From the NCBI GenBank assembly GCA_044227095.1, contig JBGAFV010000001.1:4030001-4094000 (forward strand): DNA of 64,000 nt, read 5' to 3'. Both the position numbers and the translations under genes were made by a program. The stretch comes from JACMLD01 sp044227095 (GTDB lineage: Bacteria > Bacteroidota > Bacteroidia > Chitinophagales > Chitinophagaceae). Of the stretch, positions 1 through 8,932 are shown piece by piece (within the stretch, counting starts at the first letter, position 1; each line of letters opens with the position of its first letter). The notes beneath the pieces were generated by a model, which worked only from the letters and a program-made list of their open reading frames with translations, was not told the DNA's origin and ran no database searches.

Positions 1-1
1 G

Positions 2-1294
2 CTGCATATAACCAATCCTATACATATTGCTGCATTGCTTGTCATTACGATTGTCTGCGGATTTATTGCAGGCAGTTATCCGTCGTTGTATTTGTCATCT
101 TTCAATCCAATAAAAGTTTTAAAAGGGTTAAAGTTTACAACTGGCAGTGCACCATTAATAAGAAAAGGCCTGGTTGTAGTTCAGTTTACAGTTTCCATTG
201 TATTTATCATCAGCACAATTGTAGTTTACCTGCAAATACAGCATGTAAAAAACAGGGAACTTGGTTTTAATAAAAATAATCTTGTGGAAATAGACATGCG
301 TCATAATTTTTCTAATGAATTTCTGGTTATTCAACAAGATCTTTTGCATACAGGTGTTGTAGAGAATATGGCATCGTCTGACCATGTAACAATTTACGGC
401 GGCAATAGTGATGATCGATTTAAATGGCGTGGTAAACCCGAAAACAACGAAGTAGGCATTTGTTTCAGAAATGTTAGTGCAGCGTTTATTGCTACTTCCG
501 GCATGAAAATAATTGAAGGAAGAGATTTTACAACAGATACTGCTTATGAAAGCAGGAACGTCATTATTACGGCATCTATGGCTAAAATGATGGGTAATGA
601 AAGTGCTATTGGCAAAGTAATTCAATCGCCACGCGGTAACCCGAAAGGTGTTTTTACCGATGTAACAGTGATTGGTGTGGTGCAGGATTATGTGTTTGGA
701 AATATGTATGGACAATCCAGCCCTGTAATATTTTTTTGTAAACCACCCAAAGACGATAAACTTTTGTATGTAAGGCTGAAGCCACAAGCAAGGGCAGATG
801 AAGCCATCGCAAAAATTCACGCAGTAATGAAGAAAAATAATCCAGTTTATCCGCTGGAATACAAGTTTGTTGATGAACAATTCAATAAAATGTTTTCCAG
901 CGAAATGAAGGTAAGCACTATCTCGGCCATATTTGCCGGGCTAACCATTACTATTTGCTGCATGGGACTATTGGGACTTGCCGCATACACGGCAGAGCGC
1001 AGAACAAAAGAAATAGGAATAAGAAAAGTATTGGGGGCAAGTGTAAGCGGAGTAACTGCATTGCTGTCGAAAGATTTTTTACAATTGGTTGTTATTGCCT
1101 GCGTGCTTGCATTTCCCATAGCCTGGTGGATGATGCATAGCTGGTTACAAAGTTATAATTACCACATAAGCATAAGCTGGTGGATTTTTTTATTAGCAGG
1201 AGCAATAGCATTGCTTATAGCATTTGCTACTGTAAGCTACCAGGCCATAAAAGCTGCAGTGGCTAACCCGGTGAAGAGTTTGAGAATGGAGTAG
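2..1294 (+). CDS. FtsX/MacB-type ABC permease, array member 1 (5' end cut off)
   Basis: The reading frame is open to the left edge, so this is the C-terminal 430 residues of a longer protein. The visible part begins in the last helices of the first FtsX half (GSYPSLYLSSFNP). It then has the second membrane anchor (RKGLVVVQF), a second periplasmic MacB-like domain, and the final three helices preceded by ERRTKEIGIRKVLGAS. It ends NPVKSLRME, where almost all its neighbours have SLRSE. The second periplasmic domain (CFRNVSAAFIATSGMKIIEGRDF region) is closest in style to members 2, 3, 7 and 14. Membrane localisation is certain from sequence; the substrate is unknown. A TTG at 35 is only an internal codon, not a start. 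Confidence 0.9.
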   Translation: MHITNPIHIAALLVITIVCGFIAGSYPSLYLSSFNPIKVLKGLKFTTGSAPLIRKGLVVVQFTVSIVFIISTIVVYLQIQHVKNRELGFNKNNLVEIDMRHNFSNEFLVIQQDLLHTGVVENMASSDHVTIYGGNSDDRFKWRGKPENNEVGICFRNVSAAFIATSGMKIIEGRDFTTDTAYESRNVIITASMAKMMGNESAIGKVIQSPRGNPKGVFTDVTVIGVVQDYVFGNMYGQSSPVIFFCKPPKDDKLLYVRLKPQARADEAIAKIHAVMKKNNPVYPLEYKFVDEQFNKMFSSEMKVSTISAIFAGLTITICCMGLLGLAAYTAERRTKEIGIRKVLGASVSGVTALLSKDFLQLVVIACVLAFPIAWWMMHSWLQSYNYHISISWWIFLLAGAIALLIAFATVSYQAIKAAVANPVKSLRME

Positions 1295-1298
1295 GAAA

Positions 1299-1335
1299 AG
1301 CTACAAGCTATTAGCTGCTAGCTGTAAGCTCTTAG
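1299..1335. repeat. AGCTNNT heptad repeats, 5.3 units
   Basis: Units read agctaca, agctatt, agctgct, agctgta, agctctt, directly after the stop of permease 1. They belong to the heptad family found after many genes of the array. No inverted partner is evident before permease 2. The rest of the gap (1336-1464) holds a CTCTGTG/CACAGAG-containing stretch related to the repeat at 16613-16660. Confidence 0.75.
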
Positions 1336-1464
1336 AAGGCCAAACTCTTTAACTCTGTGAAAAAACTTTGATGACTCTGTGGTAAGGAACAGAGACAAAG
1401 TGAACACAGATATAGAACAAAGAATCTTAGTAATCTTTTAATTACATAAACCCTGCTTCAGACA

Positions 1465-3837
1465 ATGATAAAAAACTATTTTAAAACCGCCTGGCGCAAT
1501 CTTATTAAAAACAAGATGCATGCTGCTATTAATATTGCAGGCCTTTCTGTAGGCATGACAGTAGCAGTATTAATTGGACTCTGGATTAACGATGAATTGA
1601 GCTACAATAAAAAGTTTGCTAATTATGATAGGCTTGGACAGCTCTATCAGTTTGTAAGTTTTACCAGCGAAAAATCTACTTATGGTGTTGTGCCTATACC
1701 ATTGGCAGATGAAATACGCAATAAATATCCTGAGTTTAAGTATGTGAGCGTATCAACGGAAAAAACACCCATTCTTTCCGTAGGTGAAAAGAAACTGGCT
1801 GAAAGAGGAAATTATGTTGAGCCGGTATTTACAGAAATGCTTTCCTTAAAAATGCTGGCAGGTAATCGTAACGGTTTAGCTGATATTAATTCGATCCTTC
1901 TCTCCTCCACTCTTGCAAAAAACTTTTTTGGTAACGAAGATCCATTAGGCAAACTTATACAGATTGATAACAAAACCTCAGTAAAAGTTGCCGGTGTATA
2001 CGAAGACTTTGCGCAGAACAGCAGTTTTAAAGAAACCCGTTTTCTTGCATCATGGGAATTGTTTAAAACAATAGATGAGTATGCCAAAAATGCCAGTACG
2101 CAATGGGATGAAAACTCCTTCCAGGTATATGCGCAATTAAGAGAAGGTGCAGATTTTACAGCAGCGTCAGCAAAAATTAAAGACAGCAGGATGAAGCGGG
2201 ACGACGCCCCGAAGTACAAACCAGAATTTTTTATTTTTCCTATGAGCCGCTGGCACCTGTACAGTGATTTTAAAAATGGCGTTAACACAGGCGGTACTAT
2301 ACAGTTTGTCTGGCTATTTGGTTTTACAGGCTTTTTTGTTCTGCTGCTTGCCTGTATCAATTTTATGAACCTTAGTACAGCCAGATCAGAAAAACGTGCA
2401 AGGGAAGTAGGCATAAGAAAAGCTATTGGTTCTGTTCGCCGCCAGTTGATTATACAGTTTCTCAGCGAGTCTGTAATGCTTGCTTTGTTTGCTTTTATCA
2501 TATCCTTATTGCTTGCGCAACTTATTTTGCCATTCTTTAATTCCATTGCAGATAAGCAACTGACAATTTTATGGCTGAACCCTTTGTTTTGGATGGCGGG
2601 TGTTTGCTTTAGCTTGTTCGCCGGTCTTATTGCCGGAAGTTATCCTGCGTTATACTTATCGTCATTCAACCCGGTTAAAGTATTAAAGGGAACATTTAAA
2701 GCCGGAAGGTTTGCTGCTGCTCCACGCAAAGTACTGGTCGTTCTTCAGTTTACGGTTTCTGTTATATTGATTATAGGAACCATTGTTGTTTTCAGGCAGG
2801 TGCAATTTGCAAAAGACAGATCTGTTGGTTACAGCAAGGAAAAAATGATTGAAGTAAATATGAACAATCGTGAACTGGCTTCACATTACAATGCACTAAG
2901 AACTGATTTATTAAACACCGGTGCTGTGTACGACATGAGCGAATCTTCAGGTTCTGTAACTGTTCAATACGGCGGCACTACAAATATATCGTGGAAAGGG
3001 AAACTGCCCGATGCAAGACCGTTGGTGATGAGCAACAATATAACACATGATTATGGAAGAACAGTTGGCTGGCAAATAAAGGAGGGCCGAGATTTCTCAA
3101 GAAATTTTCCTAATGATTCTGCGTCTGTTATTATAAATGAAGCAGCAGTAAAATTAATGGGCTTTCAAAATCCATTAAATGAATTTATAAAAGCCAATGG
3201 AAAAGATTACAGGGTTATTGCTGTTATAAAAGACATGATAAAAGAAGATCCTTTTAAACCAGTTAACCCTTCATACTATAGAATAAATTATAGTGGGGTA
3301 AATACCATCAACATAAAACTTTCCGGGCAGGTTAAAATAAGCGCAGCCCTTGTCCAGGTAGAAAACACATTTAAAAAATACAATCCTACCAGTCCGTTTG
3401 TATACAATTTTGTTGATGAACTATACGGCAAAAAATTTGAGTATGAAGAACGAATTGGCAAACTGGCTGCATTCTTTGCCATACTGGCCATCTTTATTTC
3501 GAGCTTAGGTTTGTTTGGTGTAGCATCTTTTGTAGCTGAGCAACGCACTAAAGAAATTGGTGTAAGAAAAGTATTGGGTGCTACCATCTTTAATGTATGG
3601 AAGCTGTTATCAAAAGAATTTATTTTGCTGGTAACAATTTCTCTGCTTATAGCAATACCTGCTGCTTATTATTACATGAACCAATGGTTGCTGAATTATG
3701 AATACCGTGCACCATTATCGTGGTGGATATTTGCTGTAGCAGGTTGTGGAGCAATTATGATTACTATTCTTACCGTAAGCTACCAGGCAATAAAGGCTGC
3801 AGTGGCTAACCCTGTGAAGTCGTTAAGATCGGAATGA
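1465..3837 (+). CDS. Duplicated FtsX/MacB ABC permease, array member 2
   Basis: 790 residues. N-terminal helix about 18-41, then a periplasmic MacB core domain about 42-275. The first FtsX half has helices about 280-305, 330-355 and 375-395, with coupling motif EKRAREVGIRKAIGS about 309-323. The second anchor helix follows RKVLVVLQF at about 421. A second periplasmic domain follows, and the last three helices come after EQRTKEIGVRKVLGA about 692-706. The C-terminus is NPVKSLRSE. This two-copy architecture is that of the ADOP type of the COG0577/FtsX superfamily, which includes LolC, FtsX and MacB. No ATPase domain is fused. The ATG at 1465 begins MIKNYFKTAWRNL, the start shared by most paralogues. 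The transported or sensed molecule cannot be read from the sequence. Confidence 0.93.
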   Translation: MIKNYFKTAWRNLIKNKMHAAINIAGLSVGMTVAVLIGLWINDELSYNKKFANYDRLGQLYQFVSFTSEKSTYGVVPIPLADEIRNKYPEFKYVSVSTEKTPILSVGEKKLAERGNYVEPVFTEMLSLKMLAGNRNGLADINSILLSSTLAKNFFGNEDPLGKLIQIDNKTSVKVAGVYEDFAQNSSFKETRFLASWELFKTIDEYAKNASTQWDENSFQVYAQLREGADFTAASAKIKDSRMKRDDAPKYKPEFFIFPMSRWHLYSDFKNGVNTGGTIQFVWLFGFTGFFVLLLACINFMNLSTARSEKRAREVGIRKAIGSVRRQLIIQFLSESVMLALFAFIISLLLAQLILPFFNSIADKQLTILWLNPLFWMAGVCFSLFAGLIAGSYPALYLSSFNPVKVLKGTFKAGRFAAAPRKVLVVLQFTVSVILIIGTIVVFRQVQFAKDRSVGYSKEKMIEVNMNNRELASHYNALRTDLLNTGAVYDMSESSGSVTVQYGGTTNISWKGKLPDARPLVMSNNITHDYGRTVGWQIKEGRDFSRNFPNDSASVIINEAAVKLMGFQNPLNEFIKANGKDYRVIAVIKDMIKEDPFKPVNPSYYRINYSGVNTINIKLSGQVKISAALVQVENTFKKYNPTSPFVYNFVDELYGKKFEYEERIGKLAAFFAILAIFISSLGLFGVASFVAEQRTKEIGVRKVLGATIFNVWKLLSKEFILLVTISLLIAIPAAYYYMNQWLLNYEYRAPLSWWIFAVAGCGAIMITILTVSYQAIKAAVANPVKSLRSE

Positions 3838-3840
3838 CCG

Positions 3841-3919
3841 AAAATGTGATGAATGTGGGAATGTGATGAATGTAAAAATGAAAGAAATCAGACATCTTAG
3901 GAACTACAAATTAGAGACA
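3841..3919 (+). repeat. Leader segment duplicated before permeases 3 and 5
   Basis: The stretch from the stop of permease 2 to the start of permease 3 contains AATGTG-type repeats, then ATCAGACATC and GGAACTACAAATTA. It is near-identical to 8863-8932 before permease 5; the 5' copy has about nine more bases within the AATGTG part. Both copies begin within the 3' ends of the preceding genes (gatcggaatga-like). Confidence 0.8.
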
Positions 3920-6268
3920 ATGTTCAAAAACTATTTCAAAACAGCCTGGCGCAATCTTGTAAAGAACAGGATGCATTCCTTCATCAATGTGGCAGGACTG
4001 TCGGTTGGTATGGCAGTAACAATTTTAATTGGTTTGTGGATATGGGATGAAGTTTCATTCAATTCCAGTTTTGAAAATCATAAAAAACTGGCGCAGGTAA
4101 TGATGACCCAGGTAATTAGTAACGAATGGGGAACTGATGAATCCTGTGCAATACCGCCTGCGGCAGCAATGCGTTCAAACTATGCTGCTGACGTTAAATA
4201 TGTATCGCTTGTTTCGGGTCATGAGGATCATATCTTAAAAGTGGACGATAAAAAACTAACAGCAACAGGCTTGTGGGTAGAACATGATTTTCCGGAAATG
4301 TTTACTTTAAAAATGGCAGAGGGCCGCCGCGAAGCACTAAAAGATCCTTATTCAGTTTTGCTGAGCCAATCAATGGCAAAAGCACTTTTTGGCAATGATG
4401 CTGCTTTGAATAAAACAGTGAAACTTGAAAACGGTCTTGAAATGAAATGCGGAGGAGTGTACAAAGATCTGCCAAAGAACTCCAGCTTCTATGATATCAT
4501 GTATTTGCTTCCGTGGACAAACAAGCAGAATTGGCGTGCAAAACAAACAGCATGGGACAATCATTGCGCAAGTTTATATGTACAACTTATGCCATCGGCA
4601 GATTTTAGTACTACCAATATAAAAATAAAAAACCTGCCAACGAAGCATATTACTGAATGGAAAGAGGAATTGCTCCTGCATCCGGTGGATAAGCTCAATT
4701 TGTATACAGAATTTAAAAATGGCCACGCTGCAGGCGGACGTATACAATTTGTATGGTTGTTTGGAATTATCGGAATATTTGTTCTACTGCTTGCGTGTAT
4801 CAATTTTATGAATCTTAGTACCGCAAGAAGTGAGAAAAGAGCTAAAGAAGTTGGTATAAGAAAGACTATGGGGTCTCTCCGCGGACAATTGATTGGACAG
4901 TTTTTAAGTGAGTCATTGCTGGTTGTAATTTTTTCGTTTGTGCTTTCGTTGCTGCTTGTGCAATTGTCATTGCCGTTCTTTAATAATTTGTCCGATAAAC
5001 AAATGACCATTGCCTGGGCAAGTCCGCTGTTTTGGTTGTTATCGATCAGCTTTACATTGTTTACCGGAATAGTTGCAGGCAGCTACCCGGCGTTTTACCT
5101 GTCTTCCTTTGAACCCATAAAAGTTTTAAAAGGTGTATTCCGTACCGGTCGCTTTTCATCATTGCCAAGGAAAGTGCTGGTGGTTATACAGTTCACAGTA
5201 TCTATTACGCTAATCATCGGAACCATCATTGTCTTCCGGCAGATACAATATGCAAAGAACAGACCTGTGGGGTATAACCGCGATGGCCTGGTAATGGTAC
5301 CGTTAACACCCAATTTATTTGGCCACTATGATGCTTTGAGAAATGATCTTTTGCAAACAGGTGCTGTGACAAATATGGCAGAATCATCTCAACCTCCTAC
5401 CCAGTTCAATAATAACAATAGTATTTACTGGAGAGATAAAGACCCCAATCTTGTTGCTTTTTTCAGGAATGTAAATGTGACCAGCGATTTTGGACGCACT
5501 ATTGGCTGGACAGTTCAACATGGCCGCGATTTTTCACGTGAGTTTGCAGATTCTGCATCTGCAATACTTAATGAAAGTGCTGCAAAAGTTATGGGTTTTA
5601 AAAATCCTCTGGGCGAAGTAATAAAATACAACGATAAGAATTTCACCGTTGTGGCGGTTGTAAAAGATATGGTTACCCAATCACCCTATGAACCATTGCA
5701 GCCATCCGTATTTTTTTGCAGCGGCTGGATGGGGCTTATTAATGTAAGATTACAACCTGGCATACCGGTTAACAAAGCACTTGCCGCTGTAGCAACTGTT
5801 TTTAAGAAATATGGCCCCGATACACCGTTTGAATACAAATTTGTAGATGAATCTTATGCGCACAAATTCTCAAACGAAGTAAGAATCGGCAACCTCGCTA
5901 CAGTGTTCGCAGTGTTGGCCATTTTTATTTCCTGCCTTGGTTTATTTGGGCTTGCTTCATTTGTGGCTGAACAACGTACCAAGGAAATTGGCGTAAGAAA
6001 AGTATTGGGTGCAACGGTGTTTAATCTCTGGAAGATGCTATCGAAAGATTTCGCATTGCTGGTGGTTATCTCCTGTTTTATTGCAATACCGCTTGCCTGG
6101 TATTTTTTGGATCAATGGCTGCAGAATTATAATTATCATACGGAAGTATCATGGTGGATTTTTGCTGTTACTATTGTCGGCGCTATGTTTATTACATTAC
6201 TGACAGTAAGTTTCCAGGCAATCAAAGCGGCATTGGCAAACCCGGTGAAAAGTTTGAGAAGTGAATAG
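3920..6268 (+). CDS. Duplicated FtsX/MacB ABC permease, array member 3
   Basis: 782 residues from the ATG at 3920, chosen because MFKNYFKTAWRNL there aligns with the other starts. The frame is open for 19 more codons upstream (ATGs at 3863 and 3878), inside the duplicated leader. A similar in-frame extension precedes member 5, so an extended N-terminus cannot be fully excluded. First coupling motif EKRAKEVGIRKTMGS about 305-319; second EQRTKEIGVRKVLGA about 684-698; C-terminus NPVKSLRSE. The first periplasmic domain is cysteine-bearing (ESCAIPP, EMKCGGVY, DNHCAS), unlike member 2, and those cysteines could form disulfides. It is of the same subgroup as members 2, 7 and 14 (GGRIQFVWLFG before the second helix). 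Confidence 0.92.
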   Translation: MFKNYFKTAWRNLVKNRMHSFINVAGLSVGMAVTILIGLWIWDEVSFNSSFENHKKLAQVMMTQVISNEWGTDESCAIPPAAAMRSNYAADVKYVSLVSGHEDHILKVDDKKLTATGLWVEHDFPEMFTLKMAEGRREALKDPYSVLLSQSMAKALFGNDAALNKTVKLENGLEMKCGGVYKDLPKNSSFYDIMYLLPWTNKQNWRAKQTAWDNHCASLYVQLMPSADFSTTNIKIKNLPTKHITEWKEELLLHPVDKLNLYTEFKNGHAAGGRIQFVWLFGIIGIFVLLLACINFMNLSTARSEKRAKEVGIRKTMGSLRGQLIGQFLSESLLVVIFSFVLSLLLVQLSLPFFNNLSDKQMTIAWASPLFWLLSISFTLFTGIVAGSYPAFYLSSFEPIKVLKGVFRTGRFSSLPRKVLVVIQFTVSITLIIGTIIVFRQIQYAKNRPVGYNRDGLVMVPLTPNLFGHYDALRNDLLQTGAVTNMAESSQPPTQFNNNNSIYWRDKDPNLVAFFRNVNVTSDFGRTIGWTVQHGRDFSREFADSASAILNESAAKVMGFKNPLGEVIKYNDKNFTVVAVVKDMVTQSPYEPLQPSVFFCSGWMGLINVRLQPGIPVNKALAAVATVFKKYGPDTPFEYKFVDESYAHKFSNEVRIGNLATVFAVLAIFISCLGLFGLASFVAEQRTKEIGVRKVLGATVFNLWKMLSKDFALLVVISCFIAIPLAWYFLDQWLQNYNYHTEVSWWIFAVTIVGAMFITLLTVSFQAIKAALANPVKSLRSE

Positions 6269-6417
6269 TGAGTTGTGAGTAGTAAGTTGGCATAAATATG
6301 GGAATGTGAAAAATGTGGAAGTGTAGTAAATATAAAAAGTAATAAGTAAAGTGTCGAACGAAGGTCTATTTTTTAGGAATAATTGAACTGCACACATCAG
6401 ACATAAATTGTAAATCC
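6269..6417. other. Intergenic gap with AATGTG-type repeat, no gene
   Basis: Holds the purine-rich AATGTGAAAAATGTGGAAGTG repeat at about 6301-6323, also seen after permeases 2, 4, 6 and 11, and one ATCAGACAT copy near 6396. No promoter-like motif or terminator stem stands out. Confidence 0.5.
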
Positions 6418-8859
6418 ATGTTTAAAAATTATTTTCCCGCAGGGCATTTTGTAAAAATCGCCGTAAGGAACCTAAAAAAAAGTAAAGCGTTTTCTTTTAT
6501 TAATATTTTGGGGTTGACGATTGGCCTTGCCTGCTGCATGCTCATTGCAGCTTACGTGGTTGATGAACTGAGTTATGATAAATACGCAAAGAATGCATCT
6601 CAGATATACCGCATAGAACTCAGTACTGTAAATAATGGCGGTACAGAAAGATATGCAGGCGTGGATGTGGCTGTAGGACAAGGAATGAAAGACGCCTTTC
6701 CTGAAATGCAATCGGTAACAAGATTGCTGCCTGCAAGGGAAACATTCATAAAGTATGAAGACAAACAATTTAAAGAACAAAAGCTGGCTTTTGCCGACTC
6801 CAATTTCCTGCAATTTTTTTCTATTCCGTGTTTGAAAGGCAAAGCTGAATCGGTGCTGGAAGCGCCAAACAGTATTGTTGTAACAAAAGCATTTGCAAAA
6901 AAATATTTTGGCGATGCAGAACCAATAGGCAAAATACTGTTGCTTGGCGCCAATAGTTATAAAGTAACAGGGCTGATTGATCAAGTGCCCAATAATTCTC
7001 ATTTTCATTACGATGCATTTATTAGCATGTCTTCAATGCATCTTACTGCACACACGTGGAGCAATGTTGGATTCTACACTTACGTACTACTGAATAAAAA
7101 TGCCGATCCGGCCAAACTGGAAGCAAAATTTCCGGGCCTGGTTGCAAAATATGTGGTGCCGGAAATTATGAACGATATGGGTGTAGGTTTAGCAGAAGCT
7201 CAAAAATCAGTAAACACTTTTGTGTTTTCACTTCAGCCGCTCTCACGCATTCATTTGTTTGCCAATTCTAAATATGAGCTGGAAGCAAACGCAGATATAA
7301 AGTACGTGTATATTTTCAGCGCACTGGCGGCATTTATTCTATTGCTTGCCTGCATCAATTTTACAAATCTTTCTACAGCACGTTCCGCTAAAAGGGCCAG
7401 GGAAATTGGTATCCGTAAAGTAATGGGATCAGAAAAAAGACAATTGGTGATCCAGTTTTTAACGGAGTCGCTGGTATTGGCCTGGTGCGCTGTACTATTC
7501 GCAGTTGTAATTGTTTTTCTGTTATTGCCGCTTTTCAATCAGCTTTCCGGCAAACAAATTGATTTTTCATTTTTCTATAATTACAAATCTGTTATTATTA
7601 TTACAGCGCTGGGTACACTTGCAGGTGTACTTGCAGGTATTTATCCGGCTTTCTTTTTATCTTCTTTCAATACCATTAAAGTTTTAAAAAGTGCTTCTGT
7701 AACCAGCACCAGCCACAAAAGCCCGCTGCGCACCGGTCTTGTGATATTTCAGTTTGCAGTGTCAACGGGATTAATCATTGCTACAATGATAGTGTACCAG
7801 CAATTGCATTATATGCAGGATAAAAAACTGGGTTATGAGAAAGAACAAGTTTTATACCTGCAGGATATGCATGTTATTGGCAACGGGGATGTACAAACAA
7901 GTTTTAAGGAATCATTGCTAAAAGACAGCCGCATTGTAAGCGCCAGTGTTGGTACAGATGTACCGGGTAATACTTCAATGGATGGAACCGAAGCATATCC
8001 GAATGAAAAAAGAGAGGGCGAAACAGGCGCGGAAATCCACATCAATATATTTCATGTAGATTATGATTATGTGCCTACACTCGGCATAAAGATGGCGGCC
8101 GGCCGGAATTTTTCAAGAGAATTCCGCACAGATTCTTTTGCAGTAGTTATTAATGAAGCTGCGGTTCGCGATTTGGGTTGGAGTGGCACCAATCCCATTG
8201 GAAAAACGGTTATAACCTCGGGTCAGCATTCTTATAACGTTATTGGTGTTATGTCGGATTTTCATTACGCTTCAGTAAAACAAAAAATTGCGCCGCTGAT
8301 GATGCGGTTGGGCACCGGCTACCGCACAGGGCTTATAGTAAAAGTAAAAACAGCAGATATAAAAAACCTGCTGGCTGATGTAAAAAAGCAATGGGATGCG
8401 GCAAGCCCTGGTTCTCCTTTCTCTTATTATTTTCTGGATAATAAGTTTGCCGCATTGTACAGTGCGGAGCAAAAGACAGGGCAGATTTTTACTGTGTTTT
8501 CTATTGTGGCGATTGTTATTGCGTGCATGGGTTTATTTGGTTTGGCCACTTACAGCACGCAACAACGTGCAAAAGAAATAGGCATACGAAAAATTTTTGG
8601 TGCCTCGGTACAGAATGTACTGCTGCTGATAGCAAAAGAGTTTTTGATTCTTGTAGGTGTTTCATTGCTGATTGCAATACCCGTTACATGGTGGGGCATG
8701 TACAAGTGGTTGCAGGAATTTGCTTACCGCATACATATTAATGGGTGGATCTTTTTAGCAGCGGGCATTATGGCGCTGGCCATTGCGCTGGCAACTGTAA
8801 GCTTTCATGCCATAAAAGCAGCGATAACAAACCCGGTGAAATCGTTGAGATCGGAATGA
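6418..8859 (+). CDS. Duplicated FtsX/MacB ABC permease, array member 4
   Basis: 813 residues. The N-terminus carries a short insertion (MFKNYFPAGHFVKIAVRNL) where paralogues have KNYFKIAWRNL. The first anchor helix is about 25-48. The first periplasmic domain belongs to a second subgroup: YGAD-poor, with FFSIPCLKGKAESVLEAPNS and then KKYFGDAEPIGK about 161-172, and NADIKYVYIFS leading into the second helix. Coupling motifs: AKRAREIGIRKVMGS about 323-337 and QQRAKEIGIRKIFGA about 715-729. The second has phenylalanine where nearly all others have leucine. C-terminus NPVKSLRSE. Gap to member 5 is only 73 bp, so co-transcription is likely. Confidence 0.93.
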   Translation: MFKNYFPAGHFVKIAVRNLKKSKAFSFINILGLTIGLACCMLIAAYVVDELSYDKYAKNASQIYRIELSTVNNGGTERYAGVDVAVGQGMKDAFPEMQSVTRLLPARETFIKYEDKQFKEQKLAFADSNFLQFFSIPCLKGKAESVLEAPNSIVVTKAFAKKYFGDAEPIGKILLLGANSYKVTGLIDQVPNNSHFHYDAFISMSSMHLTAHTWSNVGFYTYVLLNKNADPAKLEAKFPGLVAKYVVPEIMNDMGVGLAEAQKSVNTFVFSLQPLSRIHLFANSKYELEANADIKYVYIFSALAAFILLLACINFTNLSTARSAKRAREIGIRKVMGSEKRQLVIQFLTESLVLAWCAVLFAVVIVFLLLPLFNQLSGKQIDFSFFYNYKSVIIITALGTLAGVLAGIYPAFFLSSFNTIKVLKSASVTSTSHKSPLRTGLVIFQFAVSTGLIIATMIVYQQLHYMQDKKLGYEKEQVLYLQDMHVIGNGDVQTSFKESLLKDSRIVSASVGTDVPGNTSMDGTEAYPNEKREGETGAEIHINIFHVDYDYVPTLGIKMAAGRNFSREFRTDSFAVVINEAAVRDLGWSGTNPIGKTVITSGQHSYNVIGVMSDFHYASVKQKIAPLMMRLGTGYRTGLIVKVKTADIKNLLADVKKQWDAASPGSPFSYYFLDNKFAALYSAEQKTGQIFTVFSIVAIVIACMGLFGLATYSTQQRAKEIGIRKIFGASVQNVLLLIAKEFLILVGVSLLIAIPVTWWGMYKWLQEFAYRIHINGWIFLAAGIMALAIALATVSFHAIKAAITNPVKSLRSE

Positions 8860-8862
8860 TCG

Positions 8863-8932
8863 AAAATGTGATGAATGTGGAAATGTGGAAATGAAAAAAA
8901 TCAGACATCGTAGGAACTACAAATTAAAGACA
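8863..8932 (+). repeat. Second copy of duplicated leader
   Basis: Matches 3841-3919: AATGTG repeat, ATCAGACATC at 8909 region and GGAACTACAAATTA, ending directly before the ATG of permease 5. The shorter AATGTG part suggests unit loss in one copy. Confidence 0.8.

Noticed and set aside
1812..2546. Long antisense ORFs opposite permease genes (for example 155-880, 1812-2546, 48007-48705, 50010-50783)
   Set aside because: They are shadows of the conserved FtsX frames; compositions are cysteine/serine-rich and they recur at the same relative place in many paralogues.
3863..3919. Extended N-terminus for permease 3 (and 8885-8932 for permease 5, 32817-32906 for permease 14)
   Set aside because: The shared MxKNYFKxAWRNL start of paralogues is downstream; the extensions are repeat DNA, although for members 3 and 5 they stay in frame.
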